DNA from: Pseudomonadota bacterium
Lineage (GTDB): Bacteria > Myxococcota_A > Polyangia > Polyangiales > Polyangiaceae
Length of the DNA: 61,021 nucleotides
Assembly: GCA_023398955.1 (NCBI GenBank)
Contig: JAEWRL010000255.1
Location: forward strand, 1-61,021
Direction: 5' to 3'
Part shown: positions 1-7,678 of the stretch, piece by piece
Layout: every line of letters starts with the position of its first letter
Numbering within the stretch: the first letter of the stretch is position 1
Notes under the pieces: generated by a model
The model's input: only the letters and a program-made list of their open reading frames with translations
Told to the model about the DNA's origin: nothing
Databases searched by the model: none
Program-made: the position numbers and the translations under genes

Positions 1-24
1 GCTTTCCCCGGCACGATTGGCGGC

Positions 25-171
25 TCACGCGCCACAGCCGGAGGCGCCCCCGCACTCCGCGACGTCGAACTCGTCCGCGCTGCAGCCGCCGGCGAGAGCG
101 AAAGTGCTGACAGCAGCTGCCGCGAGAGCCAGCGGCCCGCGTCGAAGAGTGAGTCGAGCATGCATCGTCAT
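25..171 (-). CDS. very small putative lipoprotein (48 aa)
   Basis: A short reading frame starting at ATG 171 encodes an Arg-containing n-region, an alanine-rich hydrophobic stretch and a lipobox-like end (LAGGC, Cys30), followed by only 18 residues with two more cysteines (AECGGASGCGA). The sequence AAGGGGAC just upstream of the ATG is a good ribosome-binding site. Tiny lipoproteins of this kind (signal plus short acidic or glycine-rich tail) are common in myxobacteria, but no family is recognisable. The call rests on the signal peptide and the ribosome-binding site alone; it could be chance in GC-rich DNA. Confidence 0.45.
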   Translation of the reverse strand: MTMHARLTLRRGPLALAAAAVSTFALAGGCSADEFDVAECGGASGCGA

Positions 172-386
172 GTCCCCTTACGTGGTGTACTTCGCGACCA
201 TTATGCAACTGCAGGCCCGGACGCCAAGCGACGATCCCACAGTGTCTAGCGGCGTGGCGCACGCAGGTGCTACCACGCTCAGCGCTGGCCGGGATGATCC
301 CGAACGAGAGCCCAGGCTAATCAGAGCCTACGAAGCAGCGACCCCAACGCACGAGGCCGATGGGCCAATAGCCGAAGATCAGTCGC

Positions 387-2567
387 TCAGTAGGGGAGTT
401 CCTGCCGGGCTCCGACGACCTCGAACTCCGCCGCGAGAGGGGCCTTACCCATGAGCTCGACGCTGCGCGCGTCTGGCTGGCTACCCCCGACGGTCACGCG
501 AAAGCGCCCGGGCTCGAGGACGCGCCGGCCGGCGTCGTCGATGAGCGACAGGTCACGCGGCGTCAGCTGGAACTCCACCCGCTGTTCGGCACCTGGTGCC
601 AGATGGATACGGCGGAAGCCCCGCAGGTCGTGCTGAGGGACGCTGCACGAGGCCTCGAGATCCTTGACGTAGAGCTGCACGACCTCATCGCTGGCTACCC
701 TGCCCTCGTTCTTGACGAGCACGGAGACGCCAAGGGTCTCGTCGGAACCGAGAGAGGCAGTCGAGAGATCCAGGTCCGAGTAGGCGAACTTCGTGTACGA
801 GAGACCAAACCCAAAGGGATAGAGAGGCTCGGTCTCGAGGTAGCGATAGGTCCGGCCTTTCATCGAGTAGTCCTCGATGGGAGGCACGTCCTTGATGGAG
901 CGGGGGAAGGTAATGGGAAGGCGTCCCGCTGGAGAGTACTTCCCAAAGAGGACCTCCGCGATGGCCGTACCGCCCTGGGGCCCAGGGTACCAGACGTCCA
1001 GGATGGCGCCGACGTGCTCCTGCGCCCAGCCGATGCTGAGAGCGCTGCCCGCCATCAGCACAAGGACCGTCGGTTTGCCGACAGCGACCACCTCTTCCAT
1101 GAGGCGCTGCTGCAGCCCCGTGAGGTTTAGGTCGACCTTGTCCCCTGCGGCTTCGGAGTTACCGACATCCCCCTGTTCGCCTTCGATGTCTGCGTTGAGG
1201 CCCAGAACGAGCACCACGGCATCGGCCCGCTCCGCCATTGTCACAGCCTCGGAGATGTGCCCGGCGCAGGCGACGCCGTCCGTCGCCGTACCCGTGAGCC
1301 TGCAGCCTTCCGCGTAGTAAACCTTTGTCGAAGGCGAGACAGCCGCGCGGATGCCGTCGAGGGGCGTCGTCGTGTGGGACGGCGTGCCATGATAGTTCGC
1401 CAGCAGATTCTGAGGGCTCTGGGCGTTGGGCCCGATGACGGCAATGCTCCCAAGGGTTGGGGACAATGGCAGCACTCCACCCTGGTTCTTGAGCAGGACG
1501 ATGGACTCGCGAGCCACGGTCAGGGCTAGCTCACGGTGCTCGGGCGCGTCGTTAACCTCGTAGGGGATCGACGCGTAGCGGACGCGCTCCGGGGGATCGA
1601 ACATGCCGAGACGCATGCGAGCGCGGAAGAGCCGCCGTAGGCACACGTCCAGGTCCTCCTCCGTGACGAGCCCCTGGTCGACGGCTTGAGGAATGGCTTC
1701 GAACGTGCAACCGCAGTTGAGGTCGCAGCCGTGCTTTACCGCCAGGGCCGCCGACTCCTCCATGGTGGAGGTCACCTTGTGGTTCTCGTGGAAGTCGCGG
1801 ACGGCCCAGCAATCGCTCACGACGTAGCCCTGGAAGCCCCACTCCTTGCGCAAGATCTCGGTGAGCAGCGTGGGGCTCGCACAGCACGGCTCACCATTCG
1901 TGCGATTGTAGGCGCCCATGATGCTCTCGGCCTTGGCCTCCGTGATGCAAGCCTGGAACGCCGGCAGATAGGTCTCGCGCAGGTCCTTCGGGGACACGCG
2001 GGCGTCGAAGCTATGACGGAGCCCCTCGGGACCGCTGTGCACAGCGAAGTGCTTGGGCGTGGCGACGACCTTCAGGTACTTTGGGTCGTCCCCCTGCAGG
2101 CCCTTGCAGAACGCAACGCCCAGACGCGCCGTCAAGTAGGGGCACTCCCCGTAGGTCTCGTGTCCCCGCCCCCAGCGCGGATCCCGGAAGATATTGATGT
2201 TGGGCGACCAGAAGGTGAGTCCCTTGTATATGCCGTGGTCGCCGCGCCGGGCGTACTCGTGGTGCTTGGCGCGCGCCTCGTCGCTGATGACGCCAGCGAC
2301 CTCGAAAAGGCGTTCCGCGCTGAAGATGGCGGCCAGCCCGATCGCCTGAGGGAAGACGGTCGCCACACCGGCACGCGCCACCCCGTGGAGACACTCGTTC
2401 CACCAGTTGTAGCGGGGGATGCCGAGACGCGAAATGGGCGGCGCCCCGTGGAGCATCTGGGAAGCCTTCTCCACGACGTCGAGGCGCGCGACCAGGTCGT
2501 CGACGCGTGCATCGATGGAGAGGTCTGGGTTCTGGAAAGGGTACTGATAAGGAGTTTCAGTCGACAC
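387..2567 (-). CDS. glycoside hydrolase family 3 beta-glycosidase (beta-xylosidase/beta-glucosidase type)
   Basis: A GH3 exo-acting beta-glycosidase that would release glucose or xylose from the non-reducing ends of oligosaccharides. The (alpha/beta)8 domain carries the family motifs KHFAVHSGPE and VVSDCWAV; the Asp of the latter (about residue 252) is the expected nucleophile. The second alpha/beta domain follows (VIGPNAQSPQNLLANYHG, LVLMAGSAL), then a C-terminal fibronectin III-like domain (VSVLVKNEGRVASDEVVQLY). I chose GTG 2567, giving 726 residues beginning VSTETPYQY. The frame stays open further upstream, but that stretch is Arg/Pro-rich, lacks family similarity and runs into the divergent lipoprotein gene. 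No signal peptide is visible from this start, so it probably acts in the cytoplasm or periplasm on products of extracellular enzymes such as the GH10 at 16757-18646. Confidence 0.93.
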   Translation of the reverse strand: MSTETPYQYPFQNPDLSIDARVDDLVARLDVVEKASQMLHGAPPISRLGIPRYNWWNECLHGVARAGVATVFPQAIGLAAIFSAERLFEVAGVISDEARAKHHEYARRGDHGIYKGLTFWSPNINIFRDPRWGRGHETYGECPYLTARLGVAFCKGLQGDDPKYLKVVATPKHFAVHSGPEGLRHSFDARVSPKDLRETYLPAFQACITEAKAESIMGAYNRTNGEPCCASPTLLTEILRKEWGFQGYVVSDCWAVRDFHENHKVTSTMEESAALAVKHGCDLNCGCTFEAIPQAVDQGLVTEEDLDVCLRRLFRARMRLGMFDPPERVRYASIPYEVNDAPEHRELALTVARESIVLLKNQGGVLPLSPTLGSIAVIGPNAQSPQNLLANYHGTPSHTTTPLDGIRAAVSPSTKVYYAEGCRLTGTATDGVACAGHISEAVTMAERADAVVLVLGLNADIEGEQGDVGNSEAAGDKVDLNLTGLQQRLMEEVVAVGKPTVLVLMAGSALSIGWAQEHVGAILDVWYPGPQGGTAIAEVLFGKYSPAGRLPITFPRSIKDVPPIEDYSMKGRTYRYLETEPLYPFGFGLSYTKFAYSDLDLSTASLGSDETLGVSVLVKNEGRVASDEVVQLYVKDLEASCSVPQHDLRGFRRIHLAPGAEQRVEFQLTPRDLSLIDDAGRRVLEPGRFRVTVGGSQPDARSVELMGKAPLAAEFEVVGARQELPY

Positions 2568-2781
2568 TAGGCCCTTGAGCCGGCCTATAGGGGCACGGGT
2601 CCTTTCGGGTGAACCACGGCGGGGCGCCCGAGGCAACAGGCGTATCCGCTCAACAGCCCGAAAAAAGAGCGCGCCGGTACCGGGCCCCCAACCCGCAGCC
2701 TCAGCGCTGGACCGAGCACGGGCCGGTGGGCCATACTCCGCACGCCCTGCCAGGCGTGTCCGCCGCGGCCACCTCGTCGCC

Positions 2782-4227
2782 ATGAGAAAACTCCTCCTCC
2801 GCTACCCGGTTCCCCTCGTCCTCGGCCTCGGCCTCACCGGCGCTTCCCTAATGGCCTGCGACACCAATCCGAACGTGGAGCGGCGCCTGGAGGAGGCGCA
2901 GGAGCAATCCGACGACCAGGAAGCGGGCTGCGTTCATCTGTGTCTGCCAGATCCGGGCCCGGAACCCGTCGATTGCGAGGCCGCCGAGGAGGGCGTCGAG
3001 TTTTACCCAGTTCCTATTTGGGACTTCGAGGGTAGTGGCGCGGGCAATTATTTCGCCAGCAACCTCTACACCTACGACGACCAGACCACGTTGACGCTCA
3101 GCCCGACGGGCTGGGAAGCCCCTGCCATCGAGATGGAGCGTTGCCGCGGTGAGGAGCAGAACGGCGTCATGCACCTCAGCGGCGGCCCGTTCCTCGAATG
3201 GGGCGGTGGGGTGGGACGCCACATGAAGTGCTTGAACGCGAACGGCATGACCCCAGCGAAAATCCGCATCTCGACAACGGAAGAAGGTAGGAGCGCCGCA
3301 GTGTTCGATTCGCCCCAGCCGTTGGATGAGGCGTGTGGATGGGAGGTTGTGCCATCTCCCTGTTCAACAGGCGCGGAGGACGACCCCCTGCTCAACAGCG
3401 TCTGCCCCCAGCGCGATCTCGACGCGATGGCAGGCAAGAAGGTCGACCCAGCGGAGGCATTCCTTGTCGGCGCGACCCTGGACCTCAGCGAGTGGGACGG
3501 CATCAGTTTCTGGGCACGCCGCAGCCCCAACAGCCAACCCGGAATCCGCATCGTCATCGGGGACAAGCACACGGACGACGACCTGCGCTACCTGCAAGCC
3601 CACATCTCGCCCGACCAAGAGCCCTTCTGTCGCATCAATCGCGAGTGCCACTGCCCCGACTTGAGCACCGAATGCGTGGAGATCGACTACTTCGACGAGG
3701 ATGCATACGAGCGAAACATCTACCCGGATGGCTACTTCGATGACCTCACGCCCGAACCGTCCCGGAACGCACAGACCGGCGAGGTGAGGTACTACTGTGC
3801 GACGAAGGAGGATCGGGAGCGCGGCTACGTCATCGAGGCCAATACCATCCCCTGCGGTCAATGGGCTTGCGATGACATGTTCAAATCGATGCAGCGCGCG
3901 GACGCCCAGTTCCTCAACAAGCCTTGCACGGAATATGCCCTCCGCGGCAGCATCGTCGAGGCCTACTGCTGGGATCCCGAGACGGATCCCGAGCCAGCAG
4001 AGAACCGCGATCTCTGCGGCGACCACTGGATGAGGCCCGTGCTGCTGAGCACCAAGTGGGAACTCTACAAGATCCCCTTCACGGACTTCCTCCAGCAGGG
4101 GTGGGCCAAGGAGTCATTCCACCTCGATCTGACGAGCGTCGCGGTGGTGCGCTTCACCTGGGACCGCGGCTACATCGACTACTGGCTCGACGACGTGCGC
4201 TTCTATCGCAACGGGCGCAACGACTGA
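2782..4227 (+). CDS. lipoprotein with carbohydrate-binding-like beta-sandwich
   Basis: A 481-residue predicted lipoprotein: MRKLLLRYPVPLVLGLGL is a classic signal and TGASLMAC a lipobox (Cys about 24). The mature part is rich in Asp, Glu and Cys. It contains stretches such as VPIWDFEGSGAGNYF, LDLSEWDGISFWARR and YIDYWLDDVRFY, which resemble the jelly-roll carbohydrate-binding domains in bacterial hemicellulase loci (start 'DFE', middle 'GISFWA', end 'D-D-hxF'). Similar architecture occurs at 14890-15690 and 15812-16606, so this is probably a small local family. The start was chosen because it gives a perfect signal peptide; the frame is open upstream. The gene is divergent from the GH3 gene. 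It likely binds glycan at the outer-membrane surface. The fold assignment is inference. Confidence 0.8.
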   Translation: MRKLLLRYPVPLVLGLGLTGASLMACDTNPNVERRLEEAQEQSDDQEAGCVHLCLPDPGPEPVDCEAAEEGVEFYPVPIWDFEGSGAGNYFASNLYTYDDQTTLTLSPTGWEAPAIEMERCRGEEQNGVMHLSGGPFLEWGGGVGRHMKCLNANGMTPAKIRISTTEEGRSAAVFDSPQPLDEACGWEVVPSPCSTGAEDDPLLNSVCPQRDLDAMAGKKVDPAEAFLVGATLDLSEWDGISFWARRSPNSQPGIRIVIGDKHTDDDLRYLQAHISPDQEPFCRINRECHCPDLSTECVEIDYFDEDAYERNIYPDGYFDDLTPEPSRNAQTGEVRYYCATKEDRERGYVIEANTIPCGQWACDDMFKSMQRADAQFLNKPCTEYALRGSIVEAYCWDPETDPEPAENRDLCGDHWMRPVLLSTKWELYKIPFTDFLQQGWAKESFHLDLTSVAVVRFTWDRGYIDYWLDDVRFYRNGRND

Positions 4228-4277
4228 GGCGCGCCGTCCTGGTGCGCGAACGACCTTCCCCGCACCGGCGGAGTCCT

Positions 4278-5171
4278 TCACTTCGCGCGCGCGGTGCCGA
4301 GGCGCTCGGTCAAGAAGTCGAGCAGCAAGCGCACGCGCGGGGGCGGGCCCGGTGGATACACGAGGAAGAAGCAACTGGGCGCCCCGCCATAGCCCGGGAG
4401 GACCTCGACCAGGTCGCCAGCAGCCAGCTGCTCCATGCCGATGAACTCGGGCAGGAGCACGATACCGAGCCCCGCCACGGCGGCGTCGCGGGCAATGCGC
4501 AGGTCGTTCACCGCGACGGGAGCGGGGAGGACGACGCTGTGCTTGCGACCATCCTGCGCCAATGACCAGCGCGCAGGGCCACGGCTGCTCGTCGCGACGG
4601 CGCGATGCCGCGACAACTCGTGGATGGTCTTCGGCGTTCCGTACTGGGCCAGGTAGGCTGGGCTCGCCATCAGCTTGATCGGCGAAGAGCCGAGCTTGCG
4701 GATCTTGAGGGACGAGGACTTCGGCGTCCCCCCACGGACGCCTAGGTCGAAGCCCTCCGTGACGAGATCCACGATGCGATTAGTCGCTTCGATCTCGAGG
4801 ACCAAGCGGGGATGGAGGCGCGAGAACTCGGCGAAGAGCTCACCCAGGACGCCCTGCGCCGACTCCGTAGGGACGGTCAGGCGGATCGTCCCACCCGGCT
4901 CGTCCCGCAGCTGCTGAACGAGCGCGTGAGCCTGCTGGAGCTGGGCGATCGCCGCGGCCACCTCGCGCCGGTACGCAGCCCCTTCGTCGGTCAGGGAGGT
5001 GTGCCGCGTGGTTCGACGCACCAGGGTCAAGCCGAGGGTCTCTTCGAGGGCCGCCACCCGACGACTCACGCTCGACTTCGGCACTCCCAGCTGGCGAGCC
5101 GCCGCACTGAAGCTCCCGCACTCGGCAACCTGGATGAAGGCCTCTATCTGACTGAGCTCGGGTCGTTCCAT
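4278..5171 (-). CDS. LysR-family transcriptional regulator
   Basis: A LysR-type regulator of 297 residues. The N-terminal winged helix-turn-helix is clear (LSQIEAFIQVAECGSFSAAA, then QLGVPKSSVSRRVAALEE), with a signature in which Ser replaces the more usual Ala/Gln around the recognition helix. It is followed by the periplasmic-binding-protein-like effector domain (GTIRLTVPTESAQGVLGELF, GFDLGVRGG). The sequence resembles the AaeR/DsdC-like group often annotated only as LysR. I chose ATG 5171 because the HTH starts within ten residues; upstream extension in the same frame is Arg-rich and unlike the family. The gene converges on the lipoprotein at 2782-4227 and is divergent from the Cys-rich lipoprotein at 5541. 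LysR proteins usually act on a divergent promoter, so 5172-5540 is the natural place for its operator. Confidence 0.93.
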   Translation of the reverse strand: MERPELSQIEAFIQVAECGSFSAAARQLGVPKSSVSRRVAALEETLGLTLVRRTTRHTSLTDEGAAYRREVAAAIAQLQQAHALVQQLRDEPGGTIRLTVPTESAQGVLGELFAEFSRLHPRLVLEIEATNRIVDLVTEGFDLGVRGGTPKSSSLKIRKLGSSPIKLMASPAYLAQYGTPKTIHELSRHRAVATSSRGPARWSLAQDGRKHSVVLPAPVAVNDLRIARDAAVAGLGIVLLPEFIGMEQLAAGDLVEVLPGYGGAPSCFFLVYPPGPPPRVRLLLDFLTERLGTARAK

Positions 5172-5540
5172 CGACGGAACGATAAATCCCGTGGGGGCCA
5201 GCTGCTGCCGCGTTCGCGGCCGACGGGGAGAAAGTACCGTGAATCTCGACACAGAACGTGCGGCCGGCACCAAGAATGGCGTGCGAGACGAGGGAGCGCC
5301 ACGGGCTGTGCACCGTCCGGCAGCGACGGCATCTTTCGTCAGCGCTGGACCTGGCGCTGTGACGATTCGAATCGGGGCCTCGCTGGTCCTGCCGCATCGC
5401 GTCGTGCTCGCCGGGCTTCGCGCGGCATCGGGTGCCCACGGCAGGCGGTTTTGGTTACTATCTCGGCGGCCCCGCGGGGCCGTTCGTCCTAAGGCGGGCA
5501 GCACTCCGTCCGCCGGAGTCCAGGGAAGAGGAATGAAACA
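5172..5540. promoter_or_regulatory. divergent intergenic region between LysR regulator and Cys-rich lipoprotein
   Basis: This 369-bp stretch has no convincing gene. It lies between two divergently transcribed genes and should hold both promoters. AGAGGA at about 5525-5531 is a plausible ribosome-binding site for the gene at 5541. I could not pick out a specific T-N11-A LysR box with confidence. Confidence 0.35.
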
Positions 5541-6806
5541 ATGCCGACCAGCCCGATCCCGCAAACATCCCGTATCCTGATGGCTGCCCTCGTGGCAGCC
5601 TCCGTCGCCGCCAGCTGTGGCCTCACCGAGTCTGGCGACGTCAAGGTGCCAACGACCGACTCTTGCCCTAGCTCGGCCGAGGACGTCGCCAAAGCCCATT
5701 GGGGGCTCAAGACGGTCTCTGACGACCTGATTCGCGCAGGCCTCTTGGCAACCCACTACGTCGAGTCCTTGTCATTCCGCGTGGAGGGGGACATCGAGAA
5801 AGGATGCAAGGCGATCGCTACCTCCTTGGGGGCGAGCGCCGAACAGCTGAAGGTGACCGAGAAGGAGCCCGGAGCTGAACCGAAGCTCTACTGCGACGTG
5901 GCGGCCCAGCAGGTCGAGGCCGCCGAGGTGGCCACCCAGGGCGGCGACCTAACGGCGGAGCCTACGGAGCTCGACTGCGTGATGGACGTCGGGCACTACG
6001 AAGAGTGTGTCAAAGAGTGCGACCCGGACTACAAGCTCAGCGCCGAAGCCGTCGACTGTGACGGACGGCTCCTCGGCGTCTGCGATGGCAGCTGCGAGGG
6101 CGGCTGCTACACGAGCGTGGGGCGCTGCACGGGGACCTGTGACGACAAGTGCACGGGCGCCTGCGACGGTGCCTTCAAAGGAGAGTGCGAGGGCAAGTGC
6201 ACGGGAAGCTGCGACGGCAAGCCACTGAAGGACAAAGCCAAGGGCAAGTGCGAAGGCACCTGTGAAGGCAGCTGCACCAGCGGCACGGGTCAGTGTGGGG
6301 GCACCTGCAACGGCAGCTGCTCCGGCAAGTGCAAGGTGGAGGCGTTCGGCAGCTGCGCGGGCGTCTGCTCGGGCCGCTGCGATGGAGAGCTCAGCGATCG
6401 CGCCTGTGAGGGCTCCCTGAGCGCCGAAGACTTGGGTGAGGGTTGCGGCACCGTGTGCGGCATCAAGTCCCTCGTCGACCAGCGCTGCAAGGACCCCAGC
6501 CTCCTGAGCCGGGTCGAGGAAGCCAAGGACGAAGAGGCTGCCAAGAGGCTCGTCTCCACGATGCAAAGCAACATGCCCAAGCTCCTCCTGGTGGCCGAGG
6601 CAACGAGCGAGCCGAGCCGCGAGTACCTGGAGGCTTCGAAGAAGCTCGTGCAGGAGATGGCAGAGGCCGTCGAGGCCGACAAGACCGCGAGCAAGAAGCT
6701 CAAGGCGTGTACTGCGCAGGCAGTGAAGAATCACGAGCGAGCGGCAACGGGCACCCTCACGGCCCTCGACTCCCTGGCGAGCTTCCGAGCCACCGCTGGG
6801 ATTTGA
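5541..6806 (+). CDS. lipoprotein with Cys/Gly 'CxGxC' repeats
   Basis: A 421-residue predicted lipoprotein: signal MPTSPIPQTSRILMAALVAA followed by lipobox VAASC. The region from about residue 165 to 300 is a cysteine/glycine repeat in which units of the form C-x-G-x-C-x(3)-C recur about a dozen times (CDGSCEGGC, CTGTCDDKC, CEGKCTGSC, CGGTCNGSCSGKC). This is framed by an N-terminal helical domain with Val/Ala/Glu-rich sequence and a C-terminal helical domain of about 110 residues rich in Glu/Lys. Proteins with such arrays occur in myxobacteria; their function is unknown to me. The regular cysteines suggest a disulfide-rich rod or a metal-binding surface. The ribosome-binding site AGAGGA lies nine bases before ATG 5541. 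It is probably transcribed alone, since a hairpin starts at its stop codon. Confidence 0.85.
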   Translation: MPTSPIPQTSRILMAALVAASVAASCGLTESGDVKVPTTDSCPSSAEDVAKAHWGLKTVSDDLIRAGLLATHYVESLSFRVEGDIEKGCKAIATSLGASAEQLKVTEKEPGAEPKLYCDVAAQQVEAAEVATQGGDLTAEPTELDCVMDVGHYEECVKECDPDYKLSAEAVDCDGRLLGVCDGSCEGGCYTSVGRCTGTCDDKCTGACDGAFKGECEGKCTGSCDGKPLKDKAKGKCEGTCEGSCTSGTGQCGGTCNGSCSGKCKVEAFGSCAGVCSGRCDGELSDRACEGSLSAEDLGEGCGTVCGIKSLVDQRCKDPSLLSRVEEAKDEEAAKRLVSTMQSNMPKLLLVAEATSEPSREYLEASKKLVQEMAEAVEADKTASKKLKACTAQAVKNHERAATGTLTALDSLASFRATAGI

Positions 6807-6835
6807 CGCGGGACCCGCGGCGGCTCCCCGCGTCA
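6804..6835 (+). terminator. stem-loop at the end of the Cys-rich lipoprotein gene
   Basis: TGACGCGGG (6804-6812, including the stop codon) pairs perfectly with CCCGCGTCA (6827-6835) over nine base pairs with a 14-base loop. No T-run follows, so it would be a GC-rich terminator-like or 3'-end stabilising hairpin rather than a classical intrinsic terminator. Confidence 0.4.
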
Positions 6836-6952
6836 CGGCGCGCGGCCCGACGCCGGAGTACGGCGAAAAATATACCTGAACTGGAGGGCAGAGTCCGCTA
6901 TGCTTGCCCTCCCGCGGGTCACGGAAGAACCCCCACCCAGGAAAGACACCTG

Positions 6953-7540
6953 ATGCCCAAGCACGACGAGAAAGACAGCGAAAACGGCGGTCAAGAGAAG
7001 GTATCCCCGGCCGCGAATAGCCTCTTCAATTCGCGGACCGTCCTGATTTTCGGCGAGGTACGGGACAGGCTCGCCCGCAGCGTTTCCGCGCAGCTTCTCG
7101 CCTTGGCACACGAGAACAACGAGCCAATCCGGGTCTTCGTCAACTCTCCGGGTGGGCACGTGGAGTCGGGCGACACAATCCACGACATCATCCGCTTCAT
7201 CGAGCCCGAGGTGAAGATGATTGGCACGGGCTGGGTCGCGAGCGCCGGGGCGCTCATCTTCGCCGCCGCGAAGCCCGAAAACCGCGTGTGTCTGCCGAAT
7301 ACACGCTTTCTCCTTCACCAGCCCATGGGCGGCGCCAAGGGACAGGCCTCGGACATAGAGATCGAGACGCAGCAGATCCTGCAGATGCGGGAGCGGCTGA
7401 ATCGGCTCTTCGCGCGGGAAACCGGGCAACCCTACGACCAGGTGGTGCAGAAGACGGAGCGAAATTTCTGGATGTCGCCCAGTGAAGCCATCGAGTTTGG
7501 ACTGGTCAGCCGCGTGATCGAGCGCGCCTCTGACCTCTAA
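6953..7540 (+). CDS. clpP: ClpP-family serine protease paralogue with Asn at the catalytic Asp position
   Basis: A 195-residue ClpP-family subunit, which normally forms heptameric rings that degrade proteins fed by Clp ATPases. Family landmarks are intact: FVNSPGGHVESGDTIHD, the nucleophile Ser97 in GWVASAGAL, the His122 in FLLHQPMGG, and GQASDIEIETQQIL. The third triad residue is different: the segment KTERNFWMS puts Asn171 where E. coli mature ClpP has Asp171. A comparable Ser/His/Asn triad is known in Listeria ClpP1, which needs partner ClpP2 for activity. I chose ATG 6953 because it gives normal ClpP length; the frame is open upstream into the preceding gene. No clpX or tig is adjacent, unlike the usual housekeeping locus, so this is probably an accessory paralogue. 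Confidence 0.93.
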   Translation: MPKHDEKDSENGGQEKVSPAANSLFNSRTVLIFGEVRDRLARSVSAQLLALAHENNEPIRVFVNSPGGHVESGDTIHDIIRFIEPEVKMIGTGWVASAGALIFAAAKPENRVCLPNTRFLLHQPMGGAKGQASDIEIETQQILQMRERLNRLFARETGQPYDQVVQKTERNFWMSPSEAIEFGLVSRVIERASDL

Positions 7541-7609
7541 AGCCAACGGCAGCGAGCTTGGAGCACCCTGCCCCCAGGCTCGCGCCGAGGCTGCACTGGA
7601 GCGGCACCA

Positions 7610-7637
7610 CCACATAGCCGAAGCCACATAGCCGAAG
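7610..7637. repeat. perfect 14-bp tandem duplication upstream of the antiporter gene
   Basis: CCACATAGCCGAAG occurs twice in direct tandem (7610-7623 and 7624-7637), 41 bases before the start of the antiporter. The 13-mer AGCCACATAGCCG within it recurs at 36489-36501, just upstream of the NarL-type regulator. It could be a regulatory site or a simple slippage duplication. Confidence 0.6.
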
Positions 7638-7678
7638 CCGCCGCGGGGCGGGGGTAGGCGGACGGACACCATCCGGTC

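Noticed and set aside
17..454. 145-aa plus-strand frame at the window start
   Set aside because: Low-complexity Ala/Pro/Arg composition, overlaps the end of GH3 and the better-supported small lipoprotein on the other strand.
1686..2570. 294-aa plus-strand frame opposite the GH3 gene
   Set aside because: It is a complementary-strand shadow of a well-supported GH3 domain; no family features and no ribosome-binding site.
6100..6400. Cys-codon repeats looked like a DNA tandem or CRISPR-like array
   Set aside because: Repeat units vary in length and nucleotide sequence and stay in frame, so this is a protein repeat; no spacers or constant repeat exist.
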